A stretch of DNA of 64,000 nt, taken from positions 62,001 to 126,000 of the forward strand of contig NZ_FNOB01000013.1 in assembly GCF_900106675.1 (NCBI RefSeq), written 5' to 3'. Made by a program: the position numbers and the translations under genes. Of this stretch, positions 39,480 through 47,876 are shown in pieces. Under the pieces are notes generated by a model. It saw nothing but the letters and a program-made list of their open reading frames with translations. It had not been told where the DNA came from and ran no database searches. Position 1 is the first letter of the stretch; each line of letters begins with the position of its first letter. The DNA is from Allgaiera indica (lineage in GTDB: Bacteria > Pseudomonadota > Alphaproteobacteria > Rhodobacterales > Rhodobacteraceae).

Positions 39480-39508
39480 GGGGTGCCGGCGAATGTCGGT
39501 GCCCCTTT
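39480..39508 (+). terminator. Hairpin after mmsA
   Basis: GGGGTGCCG (39480-39488) pairs with CGGTGCCCC (39497-39505) with two G-U pairs, followed by TTT. It sits between mmsA and the next same-strand gene, so it may be a terminator or an attenuator that lowers downstream expression. Confidence 0.45.
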
Positions 39509-39537
39509 GTTGTTCGTATCCACTTCAGGGAGCCTTC

Positions 39538-39957
39538 ATGTCGGTCAGTTTTACCATCCTTCCGCGCCGCGGTCTGGTCTATGTCCGCTATGAAGGCTTC
39601 GTGCATCCTGACGACACCCAAAAGGCCCTGGCCGCCTACAGCCGCCACCCGGACCGCGCCCCGGGCCAGAAGCAATTGGTCGATCTGGCGGCTGTGACCG
39701 GGTATGATGCCGATTACGCACGGATTCTGCAGATCCAGGCACAGAAGGCCGAGACGTTCCTCGAACAAGGCCGTCAGACGGTGCTGGTCTATTACGCGCC
39801 CACCCGCATCGCCCACGAGATGGCCGCAATCGTGCGCCGCTCGTGGGAGGGACTCGACGGGATCGTGATGCGCACCGCCGGGACCGAGGCCGAAGCGCTG
39901 GAGATCCTCGGCCAGCCAGAGTGCAGCCTGACCGAGCTGCTGGCCGGCGCCGGATAA
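39538..39957 (+). CDS. Unknown small protein, STAS/SpoIIAA-like
   Basis: The 139-residue soluble protein begins MSVSFTILPRRGLVYVRYEG and has alternating strand/helix pattern (KQLVDLAAVTGYDADYARIL, QTVLVYYAPTRIAHEMAAIV). The shape resembles STAS/SpoIIAA-type domains, but there is no clear motif. It sits between mmsA and the acyl-CoA dehydrogenase gene on the same strand, so it may belong to the valine cluster. The family assignment is tentative. Confidence 0.7.
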   Translation: MSVSFTILPRRGLVYVRYEGFVHPDDTQKALAAYSRHPDRAPGQKQLVDLAAVTGYDADYARILQIQAQKAETFLEQGRQTVLVYYAPTRIAHEMAAIVRRSWEGLDGIVMRTAGTEAEALEILGQPECSLTELLAGAG

Positions 39958-40046
39958 TGCGCGCGCCGCCCCAGTTTCGGGCTTGCAATGGGGCCCCAGG
40001 ATTTGCGAATTAAACAAGCGTTCAATTTATTCGGCGGGAGGCGTTC

Positions 40047-41192
40047 ATGGATTTTGCACTGAGCGACGAGCAGCAAGCCATCTTCGAGATGGCCCGGGAC
40101 TTCGGGCAAGAGCACATCGCCCCCCATGCCCGCGCCTGGGAAGCCCAGGGCACCATCCCCAAGGGTCTGTGGCCCAAGGTCGGCGCGCTTGGTCTGGGCG
40201 GGATCTATGTCTCCGAGGAATATGGCGGGTCGGGCCTGACGCGGCTGGACGCGACCCTGGTGTTCGAAGCGCTGGCGATGTCCTGCCCGGCGGTGGGGTC
40301 GTTCCTGTCGATCCACAACATGTGCGGCGGCATGATCGACAAGTTCGCCAGCGCGGAGGTCAAGTCCGCCTGGCTGCCGGCGCTGACCCGCATGGACAAG
40401 GTGTTTTCCTACGCTCTGACGGAACCCGGCTCTGGCTCGGACGCGGCGGCGCTGCGCTGCCGGGCCGAGAAGACCAACGACGGCTATGTGATGAACGGCA
40501 CCAAGGCGTTCATCTCGGGCGGCGGCTATTCCGACGTCTATGTCGTGATGTGCCGCACCGGCGAGGAGGGGCCCAAGGGCATTTCCACCCTGATCGTCGA
40601 GGACGGCAGCGCGGGGCTGTCCTTCGGCGGGCTCGAGGACAAGATGGGCTGGCGCGCCCAGCCCACCGCGCAGGTGCAGTTCGACGATTGCAAGGTGCCG
40701 GCGGCGAACCTGCTGGGCGAGGAAGGGCGCGGCTTCAGCTATGCGATGGCGGGGCTGGACGGCGGGCGGCTGAACATCGCGGCCTCGGCCCTGGGTGGCG
40801 CACAGGCGGCGCTGAACGCGACGCTGGCCTATATGGGCGAGCGCCGCGCCTTCGGCCGCCCCATCGACCAGTTCCAGGCGCTGCAATTCCGGCTGGCCGA
40901 GATGGAGGTAAAGCTGCAATCGGCCCGCACCTTCCTGCGTCAGGCGGCGTGGAAGCTGGACAATGCCGCCCCCGACGCCACCAAGTTCTGCGCCATGGCC
41001 AAGCTTTACGTCACCGATGCCGCCTTTGACGTGGCCAACCAATGCCTGCAACTGCATGGCGGCTATGGCTATCTGGCCGATTACGGGATCGAGAAGATCG
41101 TGCGCGACCTGCGCGTCCATCAGATCCTGGAGGGCACGAATGAGATCATGCGCCTGATCATCAGCCGCGCGATGCTGGCGGAGCGCGGCTGA
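40047..41192 (+). CDS. Acyl-CoA dehydrogenase, probably isobutyryl-CoA dehydrogenase
   Basis: The 381-residue flavoenzyme has AYALTEPGSGSD-type FAD/substrate motif (SYALTEPGSGSDAAALRC), MNGTKAFISGGG, RAFGRPIDQFQALQFRLAEM, QLHGGYGYLADYGIEKIVRD and the glutamate-bearing HQILEGTNEIMR. Context with 3-hydroxyisobutyryl-CoA hydrolase and mmsB points to isobutyryl-CoA as substrate. Its stop overlaps the next start by one base (TGATG). Confidence 0.9.
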   Translation: MDFALSDEQQAIFEMARDFGQEHIAPHARAWEAQGTIPKGLWPKVGALGLGGIYVSEEYGGSGLTRLDATLVFEALAMSCPAVGSFLSIHNMCGGMIDKFASAEVKSAWLPALTRMDKVFSYALTEPGSGSDAAALRCRAEKTNDGYVMNGTKAFISGGGYSDVYVVMCRTGEEGPKGISTLIVEDGSAGLSFGGLEDKMGWRAQPTAQVQFDDCKVPAANLLGEEGRGFSYAMAGLDGGRLNIAASALGGAQAALNATLAYMGERRAFGRPIDQFQALQFRLAEMEVKLQSARTFLRQAAWKLDNAAPDATKFCAMAKLYVTDAAFDVANQCLQLHGGYGYLADYGIEKIVRDLRVHQILEGTNEIMRLIISRAMLAERG

Positions 41193-42247
41193 TGGCCGGG
41201 GCGGACGAAGACGTCTCGATCACCCGCGAGGGGCGCGCGGGCGTCATCCGCCTGACCCGACCGAAGGCGCTGAACGCGCTGACCCATCCGATGTGCTGCG
41301 CAATCGACGCGGCGCTGATCGCCTGGCAGACCGACCCGCAGGTGCATCTGGTGCTGATCGAGGCCGAGGGCGAGCGCGCCTTCTGCGCCGGCGGCGATAT
41401 CGCGGCGATCCACGCCCAGGGAATGCGCGGCGACTATGCCCCGGCCCGAACCTTCTGGCGCGAAGAATACCGCATGAACGCGCGGCTTTTCGAATATCCC
41501 AAGCCGGTGGTCAGCCTGATGCAGGGCTTCGTCATGGGCGGCGGCGTGGGGCTGGGCTGTCACGTCGGGCACCGCGTGGTGTGCGAAAGCACCCGCATGG
41601 CGATGCCGGAATGCGGCATCGGGCTGATCCCCGATGTCGGCGGCACCTTCCTGTTGGCCTGCGCGCCGGGGCGGCTGGGGGAATATCTGGGCACCACCGG
41701 CGCCCGGATGGCGCCCGAGGACGCGATCCTGGCGGGATTTGCCGATCATTTCGTCCCCCAGGCCGCCTGGCCCGCGCTGCGCGCCGCGCTGGTGGAAACC
41801 GGCCGCCCGGATGCCGTCACCAAGGCCGCCGCAATGCCGCCCGAAGGCCAGCTGAAAGCGCTGCGCCCCCAGATCGACCGCGCCTTCGCCGGGCCTGACC
41901 TGGCCGCGATCCGCGCCGCGCTGACGCAGGCCGAGTCAGGCTTCGCCACGGATACCCTCGCGGCGCTGGACCGGGCCTCGCCGCTGTCGGCGGCGGCGAC
42001 GCTGGCGCTGTTGCAGGCGGTGCGCCGAGCGCCCAGCCTGCGCCACGCGCTGACCCTGGAATACCGGTTCACCCATCGCGCGCTACAGCACGCGGATTTC
42101 CTGGAAGGGATCCGCGCCCAGATCATCGACAAGGACCGCAATCCCCGCTGGCGCCACGCCGGCGCCGAGCCCTCGGCCGAAGAGGTCGCCGCGATGCTGG
42201 CGCCGCTGGGCGACGAGGAACTGACTTTCGAGGAGGAAAGTGCATGA
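41192..42247 (+). CDS. 3-hydroxyisobutyryl-CoA hydrolase
   Basis: The 351-residue crotonase-fold enzyme has LNALTHPMCCAI, AFCAGGDIAAIHAQG, MQGFVMGGGVGLGCH and MPECGIGLIPDVGGTFLL. The longer C-terminal half compared with enoyl-CoA hydratases (about 260) fits the hydrolase. It removes CoA from 3-hydroxyisobutyryl-CoA in valine breakdown and precedes mmsB, which it overlaps by ATGA. Confidence 0.9.
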   Translation: MAGADEDVSITREGRAGVIRLTRPKALNALTHPMCCAIDAALIAWQTDPQVHLVLIEAEGERAFCAGGDIAAIHAQGMRGDYAPARTFWREEYRMNARLFEYPKPVVSLMQGFVMGGGVGLGCHVGHRVVCESTRMAMPECGIGLIPDVGGTFLLACAPGRLGEYLGTTGARMAPEDAILAGFADHFVPQAAWPALRAALVETGRPDAVTKAAAMPPEGQLKALRPQIDRAFAGPDLAAIRAALTQAESGFATDTLAALDRASPLSAAATLALLQAVRRAPSLRHALTLEYRFTHRALQHADFLEGIRAQIIDKDRNPRWRHAGAEPSAEEVAAMLAPLGDEELTFEEESA

Positions 42248-43119
42248 ATATCGGATTTATCGGACTGGGCAACATGGGTGCCCCCATGGCCGCCAACCTG
42301 GTCGCGGCCGGTCATCAGGTGGCCGGCTTCGACCCCGCCGCCCCCTGCCCCGAGGGTGTCACCCGCGCCGCCACCGCCGCCGCCGCGGCCGATGGCGCCG
42401 AGGTGGTGATCTCGATGCTGCCGAACGGCAAGATCCTGCGTGACGTGGCCGATCAGATCATCCCCGCGATGACGGCGGGCACGGTGTTTTGCGATTGCTC
42501 CACCGTCGATGTGGACAGCGCCCGCGCGGTGGCCGACCAGGCGCGCGCGGCGGGTTTGGGCGCGCTGGACGCGCCGGTCTCGGGCGGCGTCGGCGGCGCC
42601 ACTGCGGGCACGCTGACCTTCATGGTCGGCGGCGACGACACCGCCTTCGCCACCGTCGCGCCGCTGTTCGAGGTGATGGGTCAGAAGGCCGTGCATTGCG
42701 GCGCCTCGGGGGCCGGCCAGGCGGCGAAGATCTGCAACAACATGATCCTGGGCGCCACCATGATCGTCACCTGCGAGGCTTTCGCGCTGGCCGACAAGCT
42801 GGGCCTCGACCGTGCCAAGATGTTCGATGTGGTGTCGACCTCTTCGGGATCTTCATGGTCGATGAACAGCTATTGCCCGGCGCCGGGCGTCGGCCCGCAA
42901 AGCCCGGCCGACAACGACTATAAGCCCGGCTTCGCCGCGGACCTGATGCTGAAGGACCTGCGCCTTTCCCAGCAGGCCGCCGAGGCGGTGGATGCGGACA
43001 CGCCGATGGGCGCCCAGGCGATGGCGCTTTACGCCCGGTTCGTCGAGCACGAGGACGGCGCAGGCCGCGACTTTTCGGCCATGCTGCCGCGGTTCGAGCG
43101 CCGCGGACGCGACAAGTGA
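42244..43119 (+). CDS. mmsB: 3-hydroxyisobutyrate dehydrogenase
   Basis: The 291-residue NAD(P) enzyme has the dinucleotide fold GFIGLGNMGAPMAANLVAAG, DAPVSGGVGGATAGTLTFMV (substrate motif), catalytic lysine in GQAAKICNNMILG and DLMLKDLRLSQQAA. It oxidises 3-hydroxyisobutyrate to methylmalonate semialdehyde, the substrate of MmsA. It is the last gene of the operon. Confidence 0.95.
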   Translation: MNIGFIGLGNMGAPMAANLVAAGHQVAGFDPAAPCPEGVTRAATAAAAADGAEVVISMLPNGKILRDVADQIIPAMTAGTVFCDCSTVDVDSARAVADQARAAGLGALDAPVSGGVGGATAGTLTFMVGGDDTAFATVAPLFEVMGQKAVHCGASGAGQAAKICNNMILGATMIVTCEAFALADKLGLDRAKMFDVVSTSSGSSWSMNSYCPAPGVGPQSPADNDYKPGFAADLMLKDLRLSQQAAEAVDADTPMGAQAMALYARFVEHEDGAGRDFSAMLPRFERRGRDK

Positions 43120-43504
43120 CGCGGCACTTGGCCGTCCGCGCCCGGCACTGACCCGCACTGCCACCTGCCGCCCCGCCGCCTTCCGGGGCGCCGAGTTACG
43201 GGCTGCCGCCTGATCGGCCAGGCCGGCGCCGCGGCGATACCGTCTCTTCCTTGCCGGACTTCTTCTTCCTTGCCGGACGCGTCCGCTTCCCCACGTAGCG
43301 CAGGCGCGCACGGCCCGCATGTGCGCCAGATCGGCGTCCGGCGGGGCGCTGTCGTTCGATCCGTTCGGCCTCGTGCGCCGGTCCTCGCCGCCGGGCCGGT
43401 TTCACACGCCCGGCACGCCTTTGTGTGGCGCTCCTCCGCTTCGGCCGGAACCCGGACCGCCTGCCAGCGGTTGTTCCGGCACAGATTGCAACCAGGAGGA
43501 AAAG
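43120..43504. other. Intergenic region with a short direct repeat
   Basis: No supported gene. CTTCCTTGCCGGAC occurs twice close together near 43248-43280. It holds the promoter of the following secreted-protein gene. The longer frames here are shadows. Confidence 0.4.
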
Positions 43505-43915
43505 ATGATGTGCGCCCATGTTTCGTCCCGCGTCGCCCCCTTGTCGGTTGCCGCCGTCATCGCCGCGGCCCTTGGCCTTGGGGCCGGCGCTTTTGCCGGC
43601 GCACCGGCGCAGAGCCCGCAACCGAAGCCGCGCCCCACGCCCGTCGCGCCCACCCCAAGCGCGTCGGCGGAAGACGGCGGCGCCATTCTCAACCCCTGGG
43701 GCAACGGCCAGTATGAGCGGGTCTGGCGCGCGGGAGACAAGATCGGGCAATTCAACTTTCACCTGATCGCCTCCTACAAGCGCTATCGCCTGCCGCCGCC
43801 GCCCTCCGGCGAGGTCTATGTCGCACTTGGCACCCAGGTGCTGCGTGTCGACATGCGCGATTGGAAGGTCGTGGCCTCGGTCGGAAAGGTGGACACGATC
43901 CTGGGCGTCGGCTAG
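43505..43915 (+). CDS. Secreted RcnB-like protein, copy 1
   Basis: About 136 residues: a signal peptide (APLSVAAVIAAALGLGAGAFAG), a proline-rich spacer and a C-terminal segment YKRYRLPPPPSGEVYVALG ending in LRVDMRDWKVVASVGKVDTI. This has the LP-PP-G-Y-(W/Y)V-x-D motif of the RcnB family, known for periplasmic nickel/cobalt homeostasis; metal binding here is not shown. A strong AGGAGGA site precedes two adjacent ATGs. The C-terminal half matches the next gene. Confidence 0.75.
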   Translation: MMCAHVSSRVAPLSVAAVIAAALGLGAGAFAGAPAQSPQPKPRPTPVAPTPSASAEDGGAILNPWGNGQYERVWRAGDKIGQFNFHLIASYKRYRLPPPPSGEVYVALGTQVLRVDMRDWKVVASVGKVDTILGVG

Positions 43916-43963
43916 TCCCCCGTCCCCTTCAATTCCGCCACCCCTTCAATCCCGGAGGAAACG

Positions 43964-44446
43964 ATGCAACACAAACCCATTCTGTCGGCCCTGTCGATTT
44001 CCGCCGCGGTGGCCGTGCTGACGGTATCGCTGGGCAATCCCGCCCTGGCCGACGGCGGCGACGACGGTAATTTCCACATCCATGTCGATCATCGTGACGA
44101 CTGGCACGACAACCGGCGCGAGCACTGGCGTGAACAGCGGCGCGAGCACTGGCGCGAACAGCGGCGTGAGCACCGGCGTGAGCACCGGCGCGACGGCGAG
44201 GAAGACCATGGCCGCCGGTGGCGCGACCGCGGCGAGGGCGAGCGCGACGGCGCCTGGTACCGCGGCGAGCATCTGCGCGAAGGCGAGTTCCGCGTGCTGA
44301 GCAACTGGCGCACCTACAACCTTCCGCGCCCACCCTACGGCCAATACTATGTGGTCGTCGATCATGACCGCGTGCTGCGGGTGGACAGCAACATGATGAC
44401 CGTGATGGACGAGGTCGGCCTGATCAACGGGCTGCTCAACAACTAG
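43964..44446 (+). CDS. Secreted RcnB-like protein, copy 2, with REHWREQR repeats
   Basis: The 160-residue protein has a signal peptide (LSISAAVAVLTVSLGNPALA), a histidine/aspartate segment, a highly charged Arg/Glu/His repeat (residues about 52-75, units REHWREQR then REHR) and a C-terminal YNLPRPPYGQYYVVVDHD...LRVDSNMMTV module shared with copy 1. SD CGGAGGAAA. The charged repeat may bind metal or nucleic acid/polyanion (inference). It begins 48 bases after copy 1. Confidence 0.78.
   Translation: MQHKPILSALSISAAVAVLTVSLGNPALADGGDDGNFHIHVDHRDDWHDNRREHWREQRREHWREQRREHRREHRRDGEEDHGRRWRDRGEGERDGAWYRGEHLREGEFRVLSNWRTYNLPRPPYGQYYVVVDHDRVLRVDSNMMTVMDEVGLINGLLNN
44117..44188. repeat. Coding tandem repeat (24-base units, then 12-base half units)
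   Basis: Units at 44117-44140 and 44141-44164 encode REHWREQR twice with one or two base changes; half units CGTGAGCACCGG follow at 44165-44176 and 44177-44188. It lies inside the second RcnB-like gene. Confidence 0.85.
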
Positions 44447-44556
44447 CGGCACCGGCGCCGCGGCCACCGCCCGCTCGTGCCCGCTCTTGTCGGAAGCCTG
44501 CGGCCCCGGCACCTTCGCCGCCCCCGCCCCCGCCCCCACGGGGGAGGCGAGGCGCC

Positions 44557-45384
44557 TCAGCCGACGAAGGCCTTGCGGATCATGTTCACCGCGACGACGA
44601 ACAGAAACAGCGCAAAGATCCGTTTCAAGGGCTTGGGATCCATCGCATGCGCCAGCTTCACCCCCAGGGGGGCCGTGATCATCGTCATGGTGATGATAAC
44701 CACGAAGGCCGGCAGGTTGACCGCCCCCACCGTGAACGGCGGCGCGCTCGGCACCGGGGTCAGCAGGAAGCCGATCACCGAGGGCACGGCGATGGTGACG
44801 CCGAACCCCGCCGCCGTCGCCACCGCGCGGTGGATCGGCGAGTTGTAAAGGCTCATCAACGGGACGCCGAAGCTGCCGCCTCCGATCCCCATCAGCACCG
44901 ACAAGAACCCCATCAGCGGCGACAGCAGGGCACGAAGCCAGCCCCCCGGCATCGCCTGCCCCAGCCGCCATTCCGACCGGCCAAGGCCCAGGTAGAAGGC
45001 CACCACCAGCGCCAGTTCGCCGAAGATCGCCTGAAGGGTATGGGTGCGCAGATGTGACACGACCAGCATTCCCAGCACCGCGCCCACCGCGATCCCCGGC
45101 GCCCAGGTCTTCAGGATATGCCAATCCACCGCGCCCTTGCGGTGATGCGCCAGCACCGAGCGTATCGAAGTGAAGATGATCGTCGCCAGCGAGGTCGCGA
45201 TCGAGATCTGCATCAGCTGCGGATGCCCCGGGCCGCCATAGCCGAGATAGCCGAAGGCGTAGAAGAAGGCCGGCACCAGGATGATCCCACCACCCACGCC
45301 CAGCAATCCCGAAATCACCCCGGCAAAGGCGCCGATCACAAGCAGCAGCACCAGCATCGGCAGGAGAAGCGACATATCGGGCAT
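44557..45384 (-). CDS. TSUP (TauE/SafE) family membrane transporter
   Basis: The 275-residue protein has the family repeat FAGVISGLLGVGGGIILVPAF and later LSVLMGIGGGSFGVPLM, with about eight membrane segments. The family exports sulfite, sulfoacetate or related anions; the substrate is unknown here. Upstream on the same strand is lysS, separated by 350 bases. Confidence 0.88.
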   Translation of the reverse strand: MPDMSLLLPMLVLLLVIGAFAGVISGLLGVGGGIILVPAFFYAFGYLGYGGPGHPQLMQISIATSLATIIFTSIRSVLAHHRKGAVDWHILKTWAPGIAVGAVLGMLVVSHLRTHTLQAIFGELALVVAFYLGLGRSEWRLGQAMPGGWLRALLSPLMGFLSVLMGIGGGSFGVPLMSLYNSPIHRAVATAAGFGVTIAVPSVIGFLLTPVPSAPPFTVGAVNLPAFVVIITMTMITAPLGVKLAHAMDPKPLKRIFALFLFVVAVNMIRKAFVG

Positions 45385-45734
45385 ATAGGGGGCCTTTCGC
45401 GGTGCAGAATCGTCCCTGGCCTCTTACCCCGGCGCAGGATCGGGGGCCAGAGGCCGCCCCGTCCTTGTGTCGCATCACAGCCACATGCCGCGACGCGCAG
45501 GCCACAGCGGCGCAACTGCCGAAGTAAGCGCCATGACCGGTCCGGCGCGCCGTGGTCCGGCCAGGCCCCAAAGGCCCGCCCTGCCCTGGGCGAAGACGCC
45601 CCCCGGCCCCGCCCGCCCGCACGGGCCACGCCGCGTCCCCGTCTTCGGGCGCCCGTCTTCGCGCCCCCGTCGTCACCCGGGTGAAATCAGGCCGGCGGGA
45701 TCGGGCCCGCAGCGGGGCCGAGGCCCGGCTTGGG
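45385..45734. other. Intergenic region between lysS and the TSUP gene
   Basis: No supported gene. A hairpin with GGCCTCT (45418-45424) paired to AGAGGCC (45449-45455) could end lysS transcription, but it lacks a T-run. Confidence 0.4.
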
Positions 45735-47321
45735 TTACTCGGCGGTCGTCAGCTTGCCGGCCAGGGCCTTCTCGATCAGCGCCGCGGTCTCTTCGACGCC
45801 GTAGAGCGCGATGAAACCGCCGAAACGCGGACCCTGGCTTTGGCCCAGCAGCACCTCGTAGAGGGCGCGGAACCAGTCGCGCAGGTTCTCGAAGCCATGG
45901 TCCTTGCCGACGGCGAAGACCATGCTTTGCAGTTCTTCGGGATCGGCGCCGCCGTCCCAGGCCCGCAACCGGGCCAGCAGATCCTCGATCGCGGCACGCT
46001 CGGACGCGGTGGGGGGGCGGAACTGCCGCGAGGGCGCCACGAAATCACGGAAGTAGCGCACCGCGAATTCGGCCGCCGCGTCGAGATCGGGGTTGGCCTC
46101 GGGGCTGGCCTCGGGGGCGTAGCGCCGGATGAAGCCCCACAGCCCCGCCTTGTCCTCGGCCGCCGCGACAGAAGCCAGGTTCAGAAGCATCGCGAAGGGT
46201 ACGACCATGTGGCTGGCCGGCGGCTGGCCCGCGTGGATATGCCAGGCCGGATTGTTCACCCGCGCCACCATGTCCTGATCGGGGAAGGCGCGCAGCTGCT
46301 GGTGGTATTCGTCCACCGCCTTGGGGATCACGTCCCACGACAGCCGCTTTGCCGTCTTCGGCTTGAGGAACATGTAATAGCTGAGGCTTTCGGTCGAGGC
46401 ATAGGTCAGCCATTCGTCGATGGTCAGCCCGTTGCCCTTGGATTTCGAGATCTTCTCGCCGTTCTCGTCGAGGAAGAGTTCATAGGTGAAATGCTCGGGC
46501 TTGCGGCCGCCCAGGATCTCGCAGATCCGGTCGTAGATCGGGGTGTTGGTGGAATGGTCCTTGCCGTACATCTCGAAATCGACGCCAAGCGCGGCCCAGC
46601 GGGCGCCGAAATCGGGCTTCCACTGCAGCTTCACGTTGCCGCCGGTGACCGGCAGCGTCCATTCGCGCCCGTCCTCGTCATCGAAGGTGACGGTGCCGTC
46701 CCGGGCGTCGACATGCTTCATCGGCACATAAAGGACGCGGCCGGTCTCGGGGTGGATCGGCAGGAAGATCGAATAGGTCTGCTGGCGTTCCTCGCGCAGC
46801 GATTTCAGCATCACCGCCATCACGTCGTCATAGCGTTCGGCGGCGCGCAGCAGCACCTCGTCGAACTGGCCGAACTTGTAGAATTCGGTGGCCGAATAGA
46901 ATTCGTACTCGAACCCGAAGGTATCGAGGAACCGCCGCAGCATGGCGTTGTTGTGGTCGCCGAAGCTTTCATATTCGCCGAACGGGTCGGGAACGCTGGT
47001 CAGCGGCTTCTGGATATTGGCATGCAGGAGGTCCCGATCGGGCACGTTCTCGGGCACCTTGCGCATCCCGTCCATGTCGTCCGAGAAACAGATCAGCCGC
47101 GTCGGGATATCGCTGATCGCCTCGAAGGCGCGGCGGATCATCGTGGTGCGCGCGACCTCGCCGAAGGTGCCGATATGGGGCAGACCCGAAGGGCCGTAGC
47201 CGGTCTCGAACAGCACATAGCCCTTTTCGGGCGGCGCGCCCTCGTAGCGTTTGAGGATGCGGCGGGCTTCCTCGAACGGCCAGGCTTTCGAGTTCATCGC
47301 GGCGTCGCGAAGGTCCGTCAT
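45735..47321 (-). CDS. lysS: Lysyl-tRNA synthetase, class I
   Basis: The 528-residue synthetase has the class I signatures: HIGH-type [11 protein letters not shown] and KMSKS-type [13 protein letters not shown]. Class I LysRS is known mainly in archaea and in some bacteria including alphaproteobacteria; most bacteria use class II. It charges tRNA-Lys. Divergent from the TerB-like gene with a 111-base gap. Confidence 0.95.
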   Translation of the reverse strand: MTDLRDAAMNSKAWPFEEARRILKRYEGAPPEKGYVLFETGYGPSGLPHIGTFGEVARTTMIRRAFEAISDIPTRLICFSDDMDGMRKVPENVPDRDLLHANIQKPLTSVPDPFGEYESFGDHNNAMLRRFLDTFGFEYEFYSATEFYKFGQFDEVLLRAAERYDDVMAVMLKSLREERQQTYSIFLPIHPETGRVLYVPMKHVDARDGTVTFDDEDGREWTLPVTGGNVKLQWKPDFGARWAALGVDFEMYGKDHSTNTPIYDRICEILGGRKPEHFTYELFLDENGEKISKSKGNGLTIDEWLTYASTESLSYYMFLKPKTAKRLSWDVIPKAVDEYHQQLRAFPDQDMVARVNNPAWHIHAGQPPASHMVVPFAMLLNLASVAAAEDKAGLWGFIRRYAPEASPEANPDLDAAAEFAVRYFRDFVAPSRQFRPPTASERAAIEDLLARLRAWDGGADPEELQSMVFAVGKDHGFENLRDWFRALYEVLLGQSQGPRFGGFIALYGVEETAALIEKALAGKLTTAE

Positions 47322-47432
47322 CGTTCACATCCTCGTCCGGCGCGCGAAACCCCTTGTCTCACGCGGCCCCCTCTCCTATTGCCCGCGTCGGGCCGGGTCA
47401 ATATTCTGCGCCGCAACAAGGAAAGGACGCCC

Positions 47433-47855
47433 ATGACCTTCGACACCGCATCCATGACGCCGCAAGACAGCCTGATCGCGCTGATGATCGCGGTTTCGGC
47501 CTCGGATGAGACGATCCGCTCGTCCGAGCTGTTCATGATCCAGGGTATCGTGAACACGCTGCCGGTGTTCGAGGATTACGACGCCGACCGCTTCAAGCAG
47601 ATCTCGCAGGTGGTGTTCGATCTGTTCGAGGAAGAGGACGGGCTGGACGCGCTGTTCGGGCTGATCCGCGACGCCCTGCCCGAACGCCTGTACGAGACCG
47701 CCTATGCGCTGTCGTGCGACGTGGCCGCCGCGGACGGATCCCTGAGCGAGACCGAATTGCGGCTGCTTGAGGAAGTGCGTTACGAGTTGAACATCGACCG
47801 TCTCCATGCCGCCGCGATCGAACGCGGCGCGCGGGCGCGGTTCACCCATGCCTGA
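47433..47855 (+). CDS. TerB-like domain protein
   Basis: The 140-residue helical protein has acidic pattern ALMIAVSASDETIRSSELFMI, then DVAAADGSLSETELRLLEEV, the two metal-loop-like repeats of TerB/DUF533 folds. The function is unknown. RBS GGAAAGGA precedes the ATG. The next gene trkH starts 21 bases after it. Confidence 0.8.
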   Translation: MTFDTASMTPQDSLIALMIAVSASDETIRSSELFMIQGIVNTLPVFEDYDADRFKQISQVVFDLFEEEDGLDALFGLIRDALPERLYETAYALSCDVAAADGSLSETELRLLEEVRYELNIDRLHAAAIERGARARFTHA

Positions 47856-47876
47856 CGCCAGACCCGCGAGGCGGTC

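Noticed and set aside
43196-43762. 188-residue minus-strand frame near the RcnB-like gene
   Set aside because: It is antisense to the secreted-protein gene and has low-complexity basic composition.
44117-44188. Possible CRISPR-like repeat
   Set aside because: Units are directly adjacent with no spacers and lie in a reading frame, so it is a coding repeat.
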